DNA of 64,000 nucleotides from an uncultured Devosia sp. (GTDB taxonomy: Bacteria; Pseudomonadota; Alphaproteobacteria; Rhizobiales; Devosiaceae). Numbering within the stretch: position 1 is the stretch's first letter; every line of letters begins with the position of its first letter. The position numbers were made by a program, and so were the translations under genes. The notes beneath the pieces were generated by a model that made no database searches, was not told the DNA's origin, and saw only the letters and a program-made list of their open reading frames with translations. Shown here piece after piece: positions 54,601 to 62,982 of this stretch. The DNA is taken from assembly GCF_963517015.1 (NCBI RefSeq), contig NZ_CAUQDV010000001.1:186001-250000 (forward strand). The letters run 5' to 3'.

Positions 54601-54767
54601 GACAGATCCTGGGAACAGGGTGACGCGAAAACTGTGTGTAGGCAAAGACCTAAGCGGGCAACGGGTGCTTCGCTAGTGCAGGAAAGCCTCACTCGCCTAA
54701 CGGCAGGTCAACGTGCGGGTTCCCTCTCGGCAATGTGATGCCCGTTACTGTTGCCGATTCGCAACAA

Positions 54768-54803
54768 GCAAAATGACAGCAGGTCCGGATCGCTCCGGGC
54801 CTG
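54768..54803 (-). terminator. Candidate terminator of pnp
   Basis: Minus-strand CAGGCCCGGA/TCCGGACCTG (one mismatch, loop GCGA, 54803-54780), then CTGTCATTTTGC. The T-run is short. Confidence 0.55.
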
Positions 54804-54851
54804 TTGCAGAAATGAACGAAGTCTTAACGACTTCTGGACGGAAGCAGCACG

Positions 54852-56996
54852 TTACTCGCCGGCTGCTTCTTCGCCCTTGACGATTTCCTTGCCGGTGGCC
54901 TGATCGACAACCTTCATGGACAGGCGGACCTTGCCGCGCTCGTCAAAGCCGAGCAGCTTGACCCAGACCTTGTCGCCTTCCTTGACCACGTCGGTGGTCT
55001 TGGCAACGCGGGCTTCGGCCAGCTGAGAGATGTGCACGAGGCCATCCTTGGCGCCGAAGAAGTTCACGAAGGCGCCGAAATCGGCGGTCTTGACGACGGT
55101 GCCCTGGTAGATGGCGCCGACTTCGGCTTCATCGGTGATCGAGCGGATCCACTTGATGGCCGCTTCGATCTGCGAGCCGTCCGACGAGGCGATCTTGATC
55201 GTGCCATCGTCTTCGATGTTGATCTTGGCGCCGGTCTTTTCGACGATCTCGCGGATCACCTTGCCGCCGGTGCCGATCACTTCACGGATCTTGTCGGTCG
55301 GGATCTTCATGGTTTCGATGCGGGGAGCGAACTCGCCCACTTCGGAACGCGAAGCGGTGATGGCATTGGCCATTTCGCCCAGGATGTGGATACGACCGCC
55401 CTTGGCCTGCTCGAGGGCGATCTTCATGATCTCCTCGGTGATGCCGGCGATCTTGATGTCCATCTGGAGCGAGGTGATGCCCTGGTCGGTACCAGCCACC
55501 TTGAAGTCCATGTCGCCGAGGTGATCTTCGTCACCGAGAATGTCGCTGAGAACAGCAAACTTCTCGCCTTCGAGGATCAGGCCCATGGCGATACCAGCCA
55601 CCGGACGGGCCAGCGGAACGCCGGCATCCATCAGCGCCAGCGAGGTGCCGCAGACGGTCGCCATCGAGGAGGAGCCGTTGGACTCGGTGATCTCGGATAC
55701 GATACGGATCGTGTAGGGGAATTCTTCGACCGAAGGACGGATCGGGTTGATGGCGCGCCAGGCGAGCTTGCCGTGACCGATTTCGCGACGACCCGGGGAA
55801 CCCATGCGGCCAGCTTCACCCACCGAGTAGGGAGGGAAGTTGTAATGCAGCAGGAAGTTTTCCTTCTTGGTGCCTTCGAGGCTGTCGATATACTGCTCGT
55901 CTTCGCCGGTGCCGAGGGTCGCAACAACCAGAGCCTGGGTTTCGCCGCGGGTGAACAGCGCCGAACCATGGGTGCGGGGCAGAACGCCGACTTCGGAGAC
56001 GATCGGACGGACGGTCTTGAGATCACGGCCGTCGATACGCAGGCCGGTATCGAGCACGTTCCAGCGCACGATCTTGGCCTGGAGGTTATGGATCACTTCG
56101 CCAAGCGCTTCGGCGGAGACTTCACCAGCCTCGACCTTGGCCGCAAATGCTTCCTTGACGGCCTTCTTGGCGGCGTCGACAGCGGCGTAGCGCTGGGCCT
56201 TGTCGGTGATCTTGTAGGCAGCACGCAGATCGGCTTCGGCAACCTTGAGCACGTCGGCTTCGAGCGCCGAATAGTCCGGAGCGGCGAAATCGCGGGGTTC
56301 CTTGGCAGCCAGCTCAGCCAGCTTGATGATGGCCTGGATCACCTTGCGCGACTCGGCATGGCCGAACATCACGGCGCCGAGCATGATCTCTTCGCTGAGT
56401 TCCTTGGCTTCCGATTCCACCATCAGCACGGCATCTTCGGTGCCGGCCATGACGAGATCGAGCTTGGACTCGGAGCGACGGTCAACGGCGAGGTTGAGGA
56501 CATATTCGCCATCGACATAACCGACGCGGGCAGCACCGATCGGGCCCATGAAGGGAACGCCCGAAATGGTCAGGGCAGCAGAGGCTGCGACCATGGCCAG
56601 CACGTCGGGATTGTTTTCCATGTCATGCTGCAGAACGGTGACGACCACCTGGGTCTCGTTCTTGTAGCCTTCGGGGAAGAGCGGGCGGATCGGACGGTCG
56701 ATCAGACGAGACGTCAGGGTCTCGTTCTCGGTCGGACGGCCTTCGCGCTTGAAATAGCCGCCCGGGATCTTGCCGGCGGCGAAGTATTTTTCCTGGTAGT
56801 TGACGGTCAGCGGGAAGAAGTCCTGGCCAGGCTTGGCGGACTTGGCGCTGACAACGGTGGCCAGCAGCACGGTTTCGCCCAGAGTGGCGAGCACGGCGCC
56901 ATCGGCCTGACGGGCCATCTTGCCGGTTTCGAGCGTCAGGGGCTGACCGCCCCAGTTGAGCTCGACCTTGTGGTAATCAAAATTGATCGTCGACAT
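54852..56996 (-). CDS. pnp: Polyribonucleotide nucleotidyltransferase (PNPase)
   Basis: 714-aa 3'-5' phosphorolytic exoribonuclease. ATG 56996 gives the standard MSTINFDYHKVELNW start. Two RNase PH domains (FFAAGKIPGG-type catalytic loops, GSSSMATVCGTSLALMDAGV), a KH domain (VIGTGGKVIREIVEKTGAK) and an S1 domain (GTVVKTADFGAFVNFFGAKDG). Follows rpsO, as usual. Confidence 0.97.
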   Translation of the reverse strand: MSTINFDYHKVELNWGGQPLTLETGKMARQADGAVLATLGETVLLATVVSAKSAKPGQDFFPLTVNYQEKYFAAGKIPGGYFKREGRPTENETLTSRLIDRPIRPLFPEGYKNETQVVVTVLQHDMENNPDVLAMVAASAALTISGVPFMGPIGAARVGYVDGEYVLNLAVDRRSESKLDLVMAGTEDAVLMVESEAKELSEEIMLGAVMFGHAESRKVIQAIIKLAELAAKEPRDFAAPDYSALEADVLKVAEADLRAAYKITDKAQRYAAVDAAKKAVKEAFAAKVEAGEVSAEALGEVIHNLQAKIVRWNVLDTGLRIDGRDLKTVRPIVSEVGVLPRTHGSALFTRGETQALVVATLGTGEDEQYIDSLEGTKKENFLLHYNFPPYSVGEAGRMGSPGRREIGHGKLAWRAINPIRPSVEEFPYTIRIVSEITESNGSSSMATVCGTSLALMDAGVPLARPVAGIAMGLILEGEKFAVLSDILGDEDHLGDMDFKVAGTDQGITSLQMDIKIAGITEEIMKIALEQAKGGRIHILGEMANAITASRSEVGEFAPRIETMKIPTDKIREVIGTGGKVIREIVEKTGAKINIEDDGTIKIASSDGSQIEAAIKWIRSITDEAEVGAIYQGTVVKTADFGAFVNFFGAKDGLVHISQLAEARVAKTTDVVKEGDKVWVKLLGFDERGKVRLSMKVVDQATGKEIVKGEEAAGE

Positions 56997-57305
56997 GAGT
57001 ATCGTCTTTCCATTCTGCCGGTGAGCGGTAACGCAGGGGCGTAGCAGTCCCGCGAACTCAGTCCGGTGCGCCCGCACCCGACGGCACACCCCATGTGTGA
57101 CGCGGGCTCAAAATCAGGCGCGGTTTCATCTGGCGAAGACGAAACATGGGCAAGACAACAAGCAGCTCCCAATATCGCGTTTGGCGGAGCGGCCAATAAT
57201 CCTGCCATGTTCCGGCACTCGCCGGTCTACGCAGATTGCTTCAACCAAAGGGCCAAAGCGAAAACGGGTGCGGAGAGATCCGCACCCGCCTTAGTCGTTG
57301 CGCGC
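56997..57305 (-). other. 309-bp rpsO-pnp intergenic region with leader hairpins
   Basis: No gene. It holds the rpsO terminator (57258-57288) and, on the pnp leader, short hairpins such as GGTGCG/CGCACC (near 57065-57078) and CACA/TGTG nearby. PNPase is autoregulated through leader stems in other bacteria; the sequence allows this but does not show it. Confidence 0.45.
57258..57288 (-). terminator. Rho-independent terminator of rpsO
   Basis: Minus-strand 10-bp perfect stem CGGGTGCGGA/TCCGCACCCG (57288-57265) with a 4-nt loop, followed by TTTTCGC. Confidence 0.9.
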
Positions 57306-57575
57306 TTAGCGGCGCAGACCCAACTTTTCGATCAGGGTCTTGTAGCGGGACTCGTCGACCTTCTTGACATAGTCAAGCAGGCTGCGGCGGGTCGAAACCA
57401 GCTTCAGCAGGCCGCGGCGGGAATGGTTATCCTTGGCGTGACCCTTGAAGTGTTCGGTAAGGTTGGCAATGCGTTCCGACAGGATTGCAACCTGGACTTC
57501 CGGCGAACCGGTGTCGTTTGGCTTGGTTGCATATTCGAGGATCAGTTCGGCCTTGCGCTCTGCAGTGATCGACAT
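57306..57575 (-). CDS. rpsO: 30S ribosomal protein S15
   Basis: 89 aa, the standard length. MSITAERKAELILEYA start, then NDTGSPEVQVAILSERI, HSRRGLLKLVSTRRSLLDYV. ATG 57575 is chosen by homology. In relatives it follows truB; here a sensor kinase gene lies upstream on the same strand. Confidence 0.98.
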   Translation of the reverse strand: MSITAERKAELILEYATKPNDTGSPEVQVAILSERIANLTEHFKGHAKDNHSRRGLLKLVSTRRSLLDYVKKVDESRYKTLIEKLGLRR

Positions 57576-57707
57576 CGTGCTATCCTTTAGCGTTAGAGGA
57601 TGATGGCGCCCCAACCGGGATGTCGTCCAGGAGGGGCCGTGAATGCTTGCGGCCCAAGGGCCAGAAGACTGGCGGCTCTATAGTGCAAAGAGCGCCGCAA
57701 GGGAAGA

Positions 57708-59405
57708 TTATTCGTCGTCAGGGTCCTCGTCGTCCTGCTTGGCCTGCAGCGGATCGATGGATTCGATGGGGATGACGAAATGCCATTCGATGCCATTGCC
57801 GTGGCAATTGCGCTCGACCTCGGCGCCCAACGACCGTCCAACCATGGATTTGAGCACCGTAGTGCCAAAGCCGACGCGCTCGCTGGTCTCGAGCTTTTCG
57901 GCGACGGTTTCGCGCCAGAGAAAATCGAGCTTGCCGTCCGCGACGCTCCAGGTGACAGCCAGACTGCCCTCGTCGCCGGCAAAGGCACCGTATTTGACGG
58001 CATTGGTCGAGAGCTCGTGCAAGGCCATTCCCATGATCTGGGCGGCCTGGGCATTGATGCGGATCTCGGGGCCCTTGAGTTGGACACGCTTGGGATCATC
58101 GGGGCTGAATGTCGAGATCTGGCTCTCGATCAACTCACCCATGGAAATGCCGGCGCGGCCATGGGTCAGCAGCAGGTCCGTGGAGCGGGCCAGCCCCAGA
58201 ATGCGGCGCTCAAAAGCCTGGACATAGGTTTCGACATCGTCGGCACCGCGGGCGGTCTGCTTGGCCATGGCGGCAATGACGGTCATCTGGTTCTTGGACC
58301 GATGAGCGACCTCGCGCATCAGGAAGCGGACCTCGTTCTCTGCGGCCTGGCGGTCGGTCGAGGCCTGGGCCAGAGCTTCAGAGACTTCGGCGATTTCTGC
58401 GACAGGGTAGGGCGTGGCAAGGACCGGGCGGCCGGCGCCAAGCCGACGAGCATCGCGGGCCAGGCCCCGCACCGAAGTGCCGATCAGGCGGCTGACCCAG
58501 AACATGGCAGCGACAATCAGGCCCAGAAGAATAAGCCCGCCAGCCATCAGAAAGAGCAGGGCGGTCATCAGGGGCTGGGTGATGGTCCAGAGCGGCGCCC
58601 AGGCGACAAGGCGCCAGCCAGTGGTGCCCGAACGCTGGATGACGCCTAGCGCGGGGCCGGATGTGGTCTCAATATTCTGCCAGCCGATGGCAAAGCGCTG
58701 GGTCATGGCGTCGAATGTATCGAAGACGTCGCCGACACTGCCGACGCCGGCGCTGGCGGCGAGGATCCGTCCGTCATTGTCGAGCAGGGCAGTGTTCCAT
58801 CCCTCTGGCAGGCTATTGGCCGACAGGGCCGACGCGAAATTGTCGGCCTGCTGGTTGAGCGCGATAAGCTTTTTGCCAAACTCGCCGAGATCGACCGGCA
58901 GCAGAATATTATAGACCCAGGTCTTGGAGACATTGCCAAAGACCAGATCGGTCACCACCACCGCGTTGCTGTCGAAAGCCTTCTGCGCGGCTTCCACATC
59001 GCTGGTGCGGCTATCGGGGCTGTCGAAGGGTACACGGGTGCTGGCAAAGGTGGTGTAGTCCGGATTGACCACAAAGAGATTGGCGTCGGTGTCTTCCAGG
59101 GCAATCTTGGTGCGGACATAGAAGCCGCGGAAGTCGCCTTCGCGGAGGCTGGGTGAGGCGGCCAGCACGCGCAGAGTGGTGATATTGGCCAGAATTTCGC
59201 GCTCCATGGCCTGGACGATGGAGCGGGAGGTGGCAACGATCAGGGTTTCGACTACGTCTTCCTGCGCTGCCTGATAGCGCTGGATCAGCACACCGGCGAA
59301 CAGAAAGCTGGGCACCACGCTGACCAGCACCAGCGCGACGAGATAGTTGATAATCGAGCGGCGGCCCATCTTGAGCTGGGTCTTGCCGGTATCCGTCAAT
59401 GTCAT
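57708..59405 (-). CDS. HWE-family sensor histidine kinase
   Basis: 565-aa membrane kinase. Membrane helices at about 22-42 and 280-305 flank a periplasmic sensor, then HAMP. The HWE kinase region has VAHRSKNQMTVIAAMAKQTAR (phospho-His and the R-x-K-N motif), and LDFLWRETVAEKL with the W-x-E motif; N-box LHELSTNAVKYGA. It ends in an acidic tail (DDEDPDDE). No response regulator gene adjoins it. ATG 59405 lies in a hairpin. Confidence 0.95.
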   Translation of the reverse strand: MTLTDTGKTQLKMGRRSIINYLVALVLVSVVPSFLFAGVLIQRYQAAQEDVVETLIVATSRSIVQAMEREILANITTLRVLAASPSLREGDFRGFYVRTKIALEDTDANLFVVNPDYTTFASTRVPFDSPDSRTSDVEAAQKAFDSNAVVVTDLVFGNVSKTWVYNILLPVDLGEFGKKLIALNQQADNFASALSANSLPEGWNTALLDNDGRILAASAGVGSVGDVFDTFDAMTQRFAIGWQNIETTSGPALGVIQRSGTTGWRLVAWAPLWTITQPLMTALLFLMAGGLILLGLIVAAMFWVSRLIGTSVRGLARDARRLGAGRPVLATPYPVAEIAEVSEALAQASTDRQAAENEVRFLMREVAHRSKNQMTVIAAMAKQTARGADDVETYVQAFERRILGLARSTDLLLTHGRAGISMGELIESQISTFSPDDPKRVQLKGPEIRINAQAAQIMGMALHELSTNAVKYGAFAGDEGSLAVTWSVADGKLDFLWRETVAEKLETSERVGFGTTVLKSMVGRSLGAEVERNCHGNGIEWHFVIPIESIDPLQAKQDDEDPDDE

Positions 59406-59427
59406 GCCAATCCGCAATTGATTGGCA
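59405..59427 (-). promoter_or_regulatory. Hairpin holding the start codon of the HWE kinase gene
   Basis: TGCCAAT (59427-59421 on the mRNA) pairs with ATTGGCA (59411-59405) across a 9-nt loop; the final A is the A of the ATG, and the Shine-Dalgarno-like GCGGA straddles the loop. Confidence 0.4.
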
Positions 59428-59600
59428 AGAATGCCCGCGAAGCCTCGACTCGCGCGCCCTCTCGCCCCCTGTGGGACAAGCATAGTGGGTTTGGCGCTCC
59501 ACGGGCAATCGCAAAGCTCTGCGGCTTTGAACTATGACAATTCAGATTCTGGCTACCCTAGAAGATTGCGTAGGCTCTTTGAGTTGGCCGAGGCCATTCA

Positions 59601-59663
59601 GGCATAGCCTTCATGGCCTTCTCGGCTTGAAAGGCTGCACTGGAGCCTTTCAGCGGCTATGCC
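59601..59663 (+). other. Nested stem-loop in the miaB leader
   Basis: Outer stem GGCATAGCC (59601-59609) with GGCTATGCC (59655-59663), inner stem TGAAAGGCT (59628-59636) with AGCCTTTCA (59644-59652), both perfect 9-bp. It ends 30 bp before the miaB ATG. Confidence 0.5.
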
Positions 59664-59693
59664 GCACGCCTCGAAGTCTGCTAAACAGCCGCC

Positions 59694-61088
59694 ATGACCG
59701 AGACCCGCGCCAATACCAAGAAGCTGTTCATCAAGACCTATGGGTGTCAGATGAACGTCTATGACAGCGACCGCATGATGGATGCGCTGGCGCCGCATGG
59801 CTATGAGACCACGCTGGACATGGCGCAGGCGGACCTCGTGCTGCTCAATACCTGCCACATCCGCGAAAAGGCTTCGGAGAAGGTGTTTTCCGAACTTGGC
59901 CGGCTCAAGGAACTGCAGAACGAGCGCCGCGCACTTGGCGGCGACATGATGATCGGCGTGGCCGGTTGCGTAGCGCAGGCCGAGGGCGAGGAAATCGCGC
60001 GGCGCGCGCCGGTGGTCGACATGGTGTTCGGCCCGCAGGCCTATCACAAGCTGCCCGACATGCTGGCGCGCGCGGAATCGCAGCGCCATATGCATCCGGC
60101 GCTCAAGAAAGCGGTAATCGACACCGACTTCCCCGAAGAAGACAAATTCGCCCATCTGCCGGCAGCGAAGAAGGAAGTCACGATCAAGCGTGGACTGACC
60201 GCCTTCCTCACCGTGCAGGAAGGCTGCGATAAGTTTTGCTCCTTTTGCGTCGTGCCATACACACGCGGCGCAGAGGTCAGCCGGCCCGTGGCGCAGGTTC
60301 TCGCTGAGGCCCGCGGCCTCGTCGAGGCCGGGGTCAAGGAACTCACGCTGCTCGGCCAGAACGTCAATGCGTATCACGGCGACGACAAGGGCCGCGTCGT
60401 GGGACTGGGCGAGCTGGCCTATCTCCTTGCCGAAATCCCGGGGCTCGAGCGCCTGCGTTATACGACCAGCCATCCGCGCGACATGGACGATGCGCTGATC
60501 GCCGCGCATCGTGATCTCGACATCCTGATGCCCTATCTGCACCTGCCGGTGCAGTCGGGCAGCGACACGATCCTCAAGGCGATGAACCGGCGCCATACGG
60601 CGGCCGAATACATGCGCGTGATCGAGCGCATCAAGACGGCCCGGCCGGATATGGCGCTATCGGGTGATTTCATCGTCGGCTTTCCCGGCGAGACCGACCA
60701 GGACTTCGCGGATACGCTCAAGATCATCGCCGATGTCGGCTATGCCTCGGCCTATTCGTTCAAATACTCCACCCGCCCCGGCACGCCCGGTGCAAGGCTG
60801 ACCGATCAGGTGGACGAGGCGGTCAAGACCGAGCGGCTCTATCGGTTGCAGGAACTGGTCAACCAGCAGACCACCGATTTCCACGCGAGTTGCGTCGGCA
60901 AGACCCTGCCGGTGCTGATCGAGCGTCCGGGCCGCATGCCAGGACAGGTCGGCGGGCGTTCACCCTATCTGCAGGCGGTGCATCTGGACGGTAGCACCGA
61001 CCTCATTGGCAGCATTCATCAGGTGGAGATTATCGGCACGAGCACCAATTCGCTGGTGGGGCGGCTAAAGGTGGCCGTGGCAGCTTAG
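59694..61088 (+). CDS. miaB: tRNA-2-methylthio-N6-dimethylallyladenosine synthase
   Basis: Radical-SAM methylthiotransferase for ms2i6A37. 464 aa. N-terminal UPF0004 Cys (YGCQMNVYDSD, NTCHIREKA, VAGCVAQAEG), radical-SAM motif GCDKFCSFC (CxxxCxxC), and a C-terminal TRAM domain. First gene of miaB-phoH-ybeY-corC. Confidence 0.97.
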   Translation: MTETRANTKKLFIKTYGCQMNVYDSDRMMDALAPHGYETTLDMAQADLVLLNTCHIREKASEKVFSELGRLKELQNERRALGGDMMIGVAGCVAQAEGEEIARRAPVVDMVFGPQAYHKLPDMLARAESQRHMHPALKKAVIDTDFPEEDKFAHLPAAKKEVTIKRGLTAFLTVQEGCDKFCSFCVVPYTRGAEVSRPVAQVLAEARGLVEAGVKELTLLGQNVNAYHGDDKGRVVGLGELAYLLAEIPGLERLRYTTSHPRDMDDALIAAHRDLDILMPYLHLPVQSGSDTILKAMNRRHTAAEYMRVIERIKTARPDMALSGDFIVGFPGETDQDFADTLKIIADVGYASAYSFKYSTRPGTPGARLTDQVDEAVKTERLYRLQELVNQQTTDFHASCVGKTLPVLIERPGRMPGQVGGRSPYLQAVHLDGSTDLIGSIHQVEIIGTSTNSLVGRLKVAVAA

Positions 61089-61180
61089 ATTTGGGCCTGA
61101 GCGGGCTCAATAAAGGGTCCGACGCTGCCATTCGAACGTAACCAAAGTTCAATTTGCTCCGCTGAAGCAATTTGCCGACC

Positions 61181-61209
61181 TTGTCGTCGCTTTGGAGCGT
61201 CACAATATT
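61181..61209 (+). promoter_or_regulatory. Candidate promoter of the phoH-ybeY-corC operon
   Basis: TTGTCG (61181-61186), 17-bp spacer, AATATT (61204-61209), 91 bp before the phoH TTG start. Weak match. Confidence 0.35.
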
Positions 61210-61299
61210 GCTACAGACACCGAACGCAAATCATCCTAGCGTCGTTGTTGTAGTCGCGGCGCAAGCCCGCAGCCGCGCTGAGCGTGGAGCCACACCAGT

Positions 61300-62376
61300 T
61301 TGAGCAGGCATTTGTCACCGACCGCAGACAACGCACTCGCATCGCAACTCGAACTCGCTTTTGAAGACAATCGCCTTGCTGCCCAGCTTTATGGCGACTT
61401 CGACCAGAACCTGGCGCTGATCGAACAGCGCCTCAAGGTTTCGGCCACCCCCCGCGGCAATCACGTCCTGCTCAAGGGCGCGGCCTCTTCGGTCGATCAG
61501 GCCCGGCGCGTGCTGGAATCGCTTTATGGCTCGCTCGAGGAAGGGCGCGTGATCGACATTTCCGATGTCGATGGCGTCATCCGCATGATCGAGACCGAGG
61601 ACAGCCAGCTGACCCTGCCGACGCTGGAGCGCAAGGGCAAGGTCCGCATGGCCCAGATCGCCACGCGCAAATCCACCATTGTTGCCCGCACGCCCGCCCA
61701 GGACGCCTATATGCGCGCCATGGAACGGAACGAGCTGGTGTTCGGCGTCGGCCCGGCCGGTACCGGCAAGACCTATCTTGCGGTGGCCCACGCCGCCTCG
61801 CTGCTCGAACGTGGCGATATCAATCGCATCATCTTGTCGCGCCCGGCCGTCGAAGCGGGCGAGCGCCTGGGCTTTCTGCCTGGCGACATGAAGGAAAAGG
61901 TCGACCCCTATCTGCGCCCGCTCTATGACGCGCTTTACGACATGATGAAGCCGGAAAATGTCGAGCGCTGCATCACCTCAGGCATTATCGAAGTGGCGCC
62001 GCTGGCCTTCATGCGTGGCCGCACGCTGGCCAATGCCGTGGTCATCCTCGACGAAGCGCAGAACACGACATCGATGCAGATGAAAATGTTCCTGACGCGA
62101 CTTGGCGAAAACTCAAAGATGATCGTTACGGGCGATCCGACCCAGGTCGACCTGCCGCGCGGCGAAAAGTCCGGGCTGGTGGAAGCGGTGAAGCTGCTGG
62201 ACGGCGTCGAAGGCGTGCATATCTCGCGCTTCAACGACAAGGATGTGGTGCGCCATGCCCTGGTTGGCCGCATCGTCCGCGCCTATGAAACCGATACCGC
62301 CAAGCGCCTGGCCGAAAAGGAAGGCGATACGCAGGGCTTGGCCCGTACGCTGGGTGTTGCACCATCACGTGAGTGA
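61300..62376 (+). CDS. PhoH-like ATPase (YbeZ)
   Basis: 358 aa, with an N-terminal KH-like part and a P-loop ATPase domain: Walker A GPAGTGKTYLA near 152, Walker B VVILDEAQNTTSMQMKMFLTR. YbeZ works with YbeY in rRNA maturation and RNA quality control. The start is TTG 61300. Operon with ybeY and corC. Confidence 0.95.
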   Translation: MSRHLSPTADNALASQLELAFEDNRLAAQLYGDFDQNLALIEQRLKVSATPRGNHVLLKGAASSVDQARRVLESLYGSLEEGRVIDISDVDGVIRMIETEDSQLTLPTLERKGKVRMAQIATRKSTIVARTPAQDAYMRAMERNELVFGVGPAGTGKTYLAVAHAASLLERGDINRIILSRPAVEAGERLGFLPGDMKEKVDPYLRPLYDALYDMMKPENVERCITSGIIEVAPLAFMRGRTLANAVVILDEAQNTTSMQMKMFLTRLGENSKMIVTGDPTQVDLPRGEKSGLVEAVKLLDGVEGVHISRFNDKDVVRHALVGRIVRAYETDTAKRLAEKEGDTQGLARTLGVAPSRE

Positions 62377-62431
62377 CAGGAGGGGCGGGATGGCATAAGC
62401 CAGCACCCGCCCTGACATTTGATTGAGCCCC

Positions 62432-62908
62432 ATGCCCGTTCCGCCGACACTCGATATCGCCGTCATCATCAATGACGAGGCCTGGCCCGATACGCTCGAG
62501 GCGCGGGCCGAAGAGGCCGTGCTCGAGGCGCTGAAGCAGAGCGGCGCCAAGGTGAAGGGCGCGGCGGAGCTGTCCATCGTCCTCACCAATGACGAAGAGC
62601 AGCAGGAGCTCAACAAGCAGTGGCGGGGCAAGGACAGCTCGACCAATGTGCTGAGCTTTCCCCAGATCGAGCCTTTCGATCCGGTGGTTGGCATTCTGGG
62701 CGACATTACCCTGGCGCGGGAAACCCTGATCCGCGAAGCAGAAGAACAGGGCGTGACGTTCGAGGCCCATTTCACCCATCTCGTGGTGCATGGATTCCTC
62801 CATATCCTGGGCTATGACCACCTCGACGATGAGGAGGCTGCGGAAATGGAAGGGCTCGAAACAAAGATATTGGCCACATTGGGGATAGACGACCCCTATG
62901 CCGATTAG
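62432..62908 (+). CDS. ybeY: Endoribonuclease YbeY
   Basis: 158-aa metal-dependent RNase for 16S rRNA 3'-end maturation and ribosome quality control. The three-His motif HGFLHILGYDH is present near residue 116. ATG 62432 is preferred over an in-frame TTG at 62423. Confidence 0.97.
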   Translation: MPVPPTLDIAVIINDEAWPDTLEARAEEAVLEALKQSGAKVKGAAELSIVLTNDEEQQELNKQWRGKDSSTNVLSFPQIEPFDPVVGILGDITLARETLIREAEEQGVTFEAHFTHLVVHGFLHILGYDHLDDEEAAEMEGLETKILATLGIDDPYAD

Positions 62909-62982
62909 GTCCGGCCCCCTATATTGGGCCTCTCGATTTCTCCTTAGAGGATTAAATGCTGCCCCACCGGGCGGCGTAACAG

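Noticed and set aside
55032..57044. 670-aa open frame opposite pnp
   Set aside because: Mirror of pnp codon usage; no start region or domain of its own.
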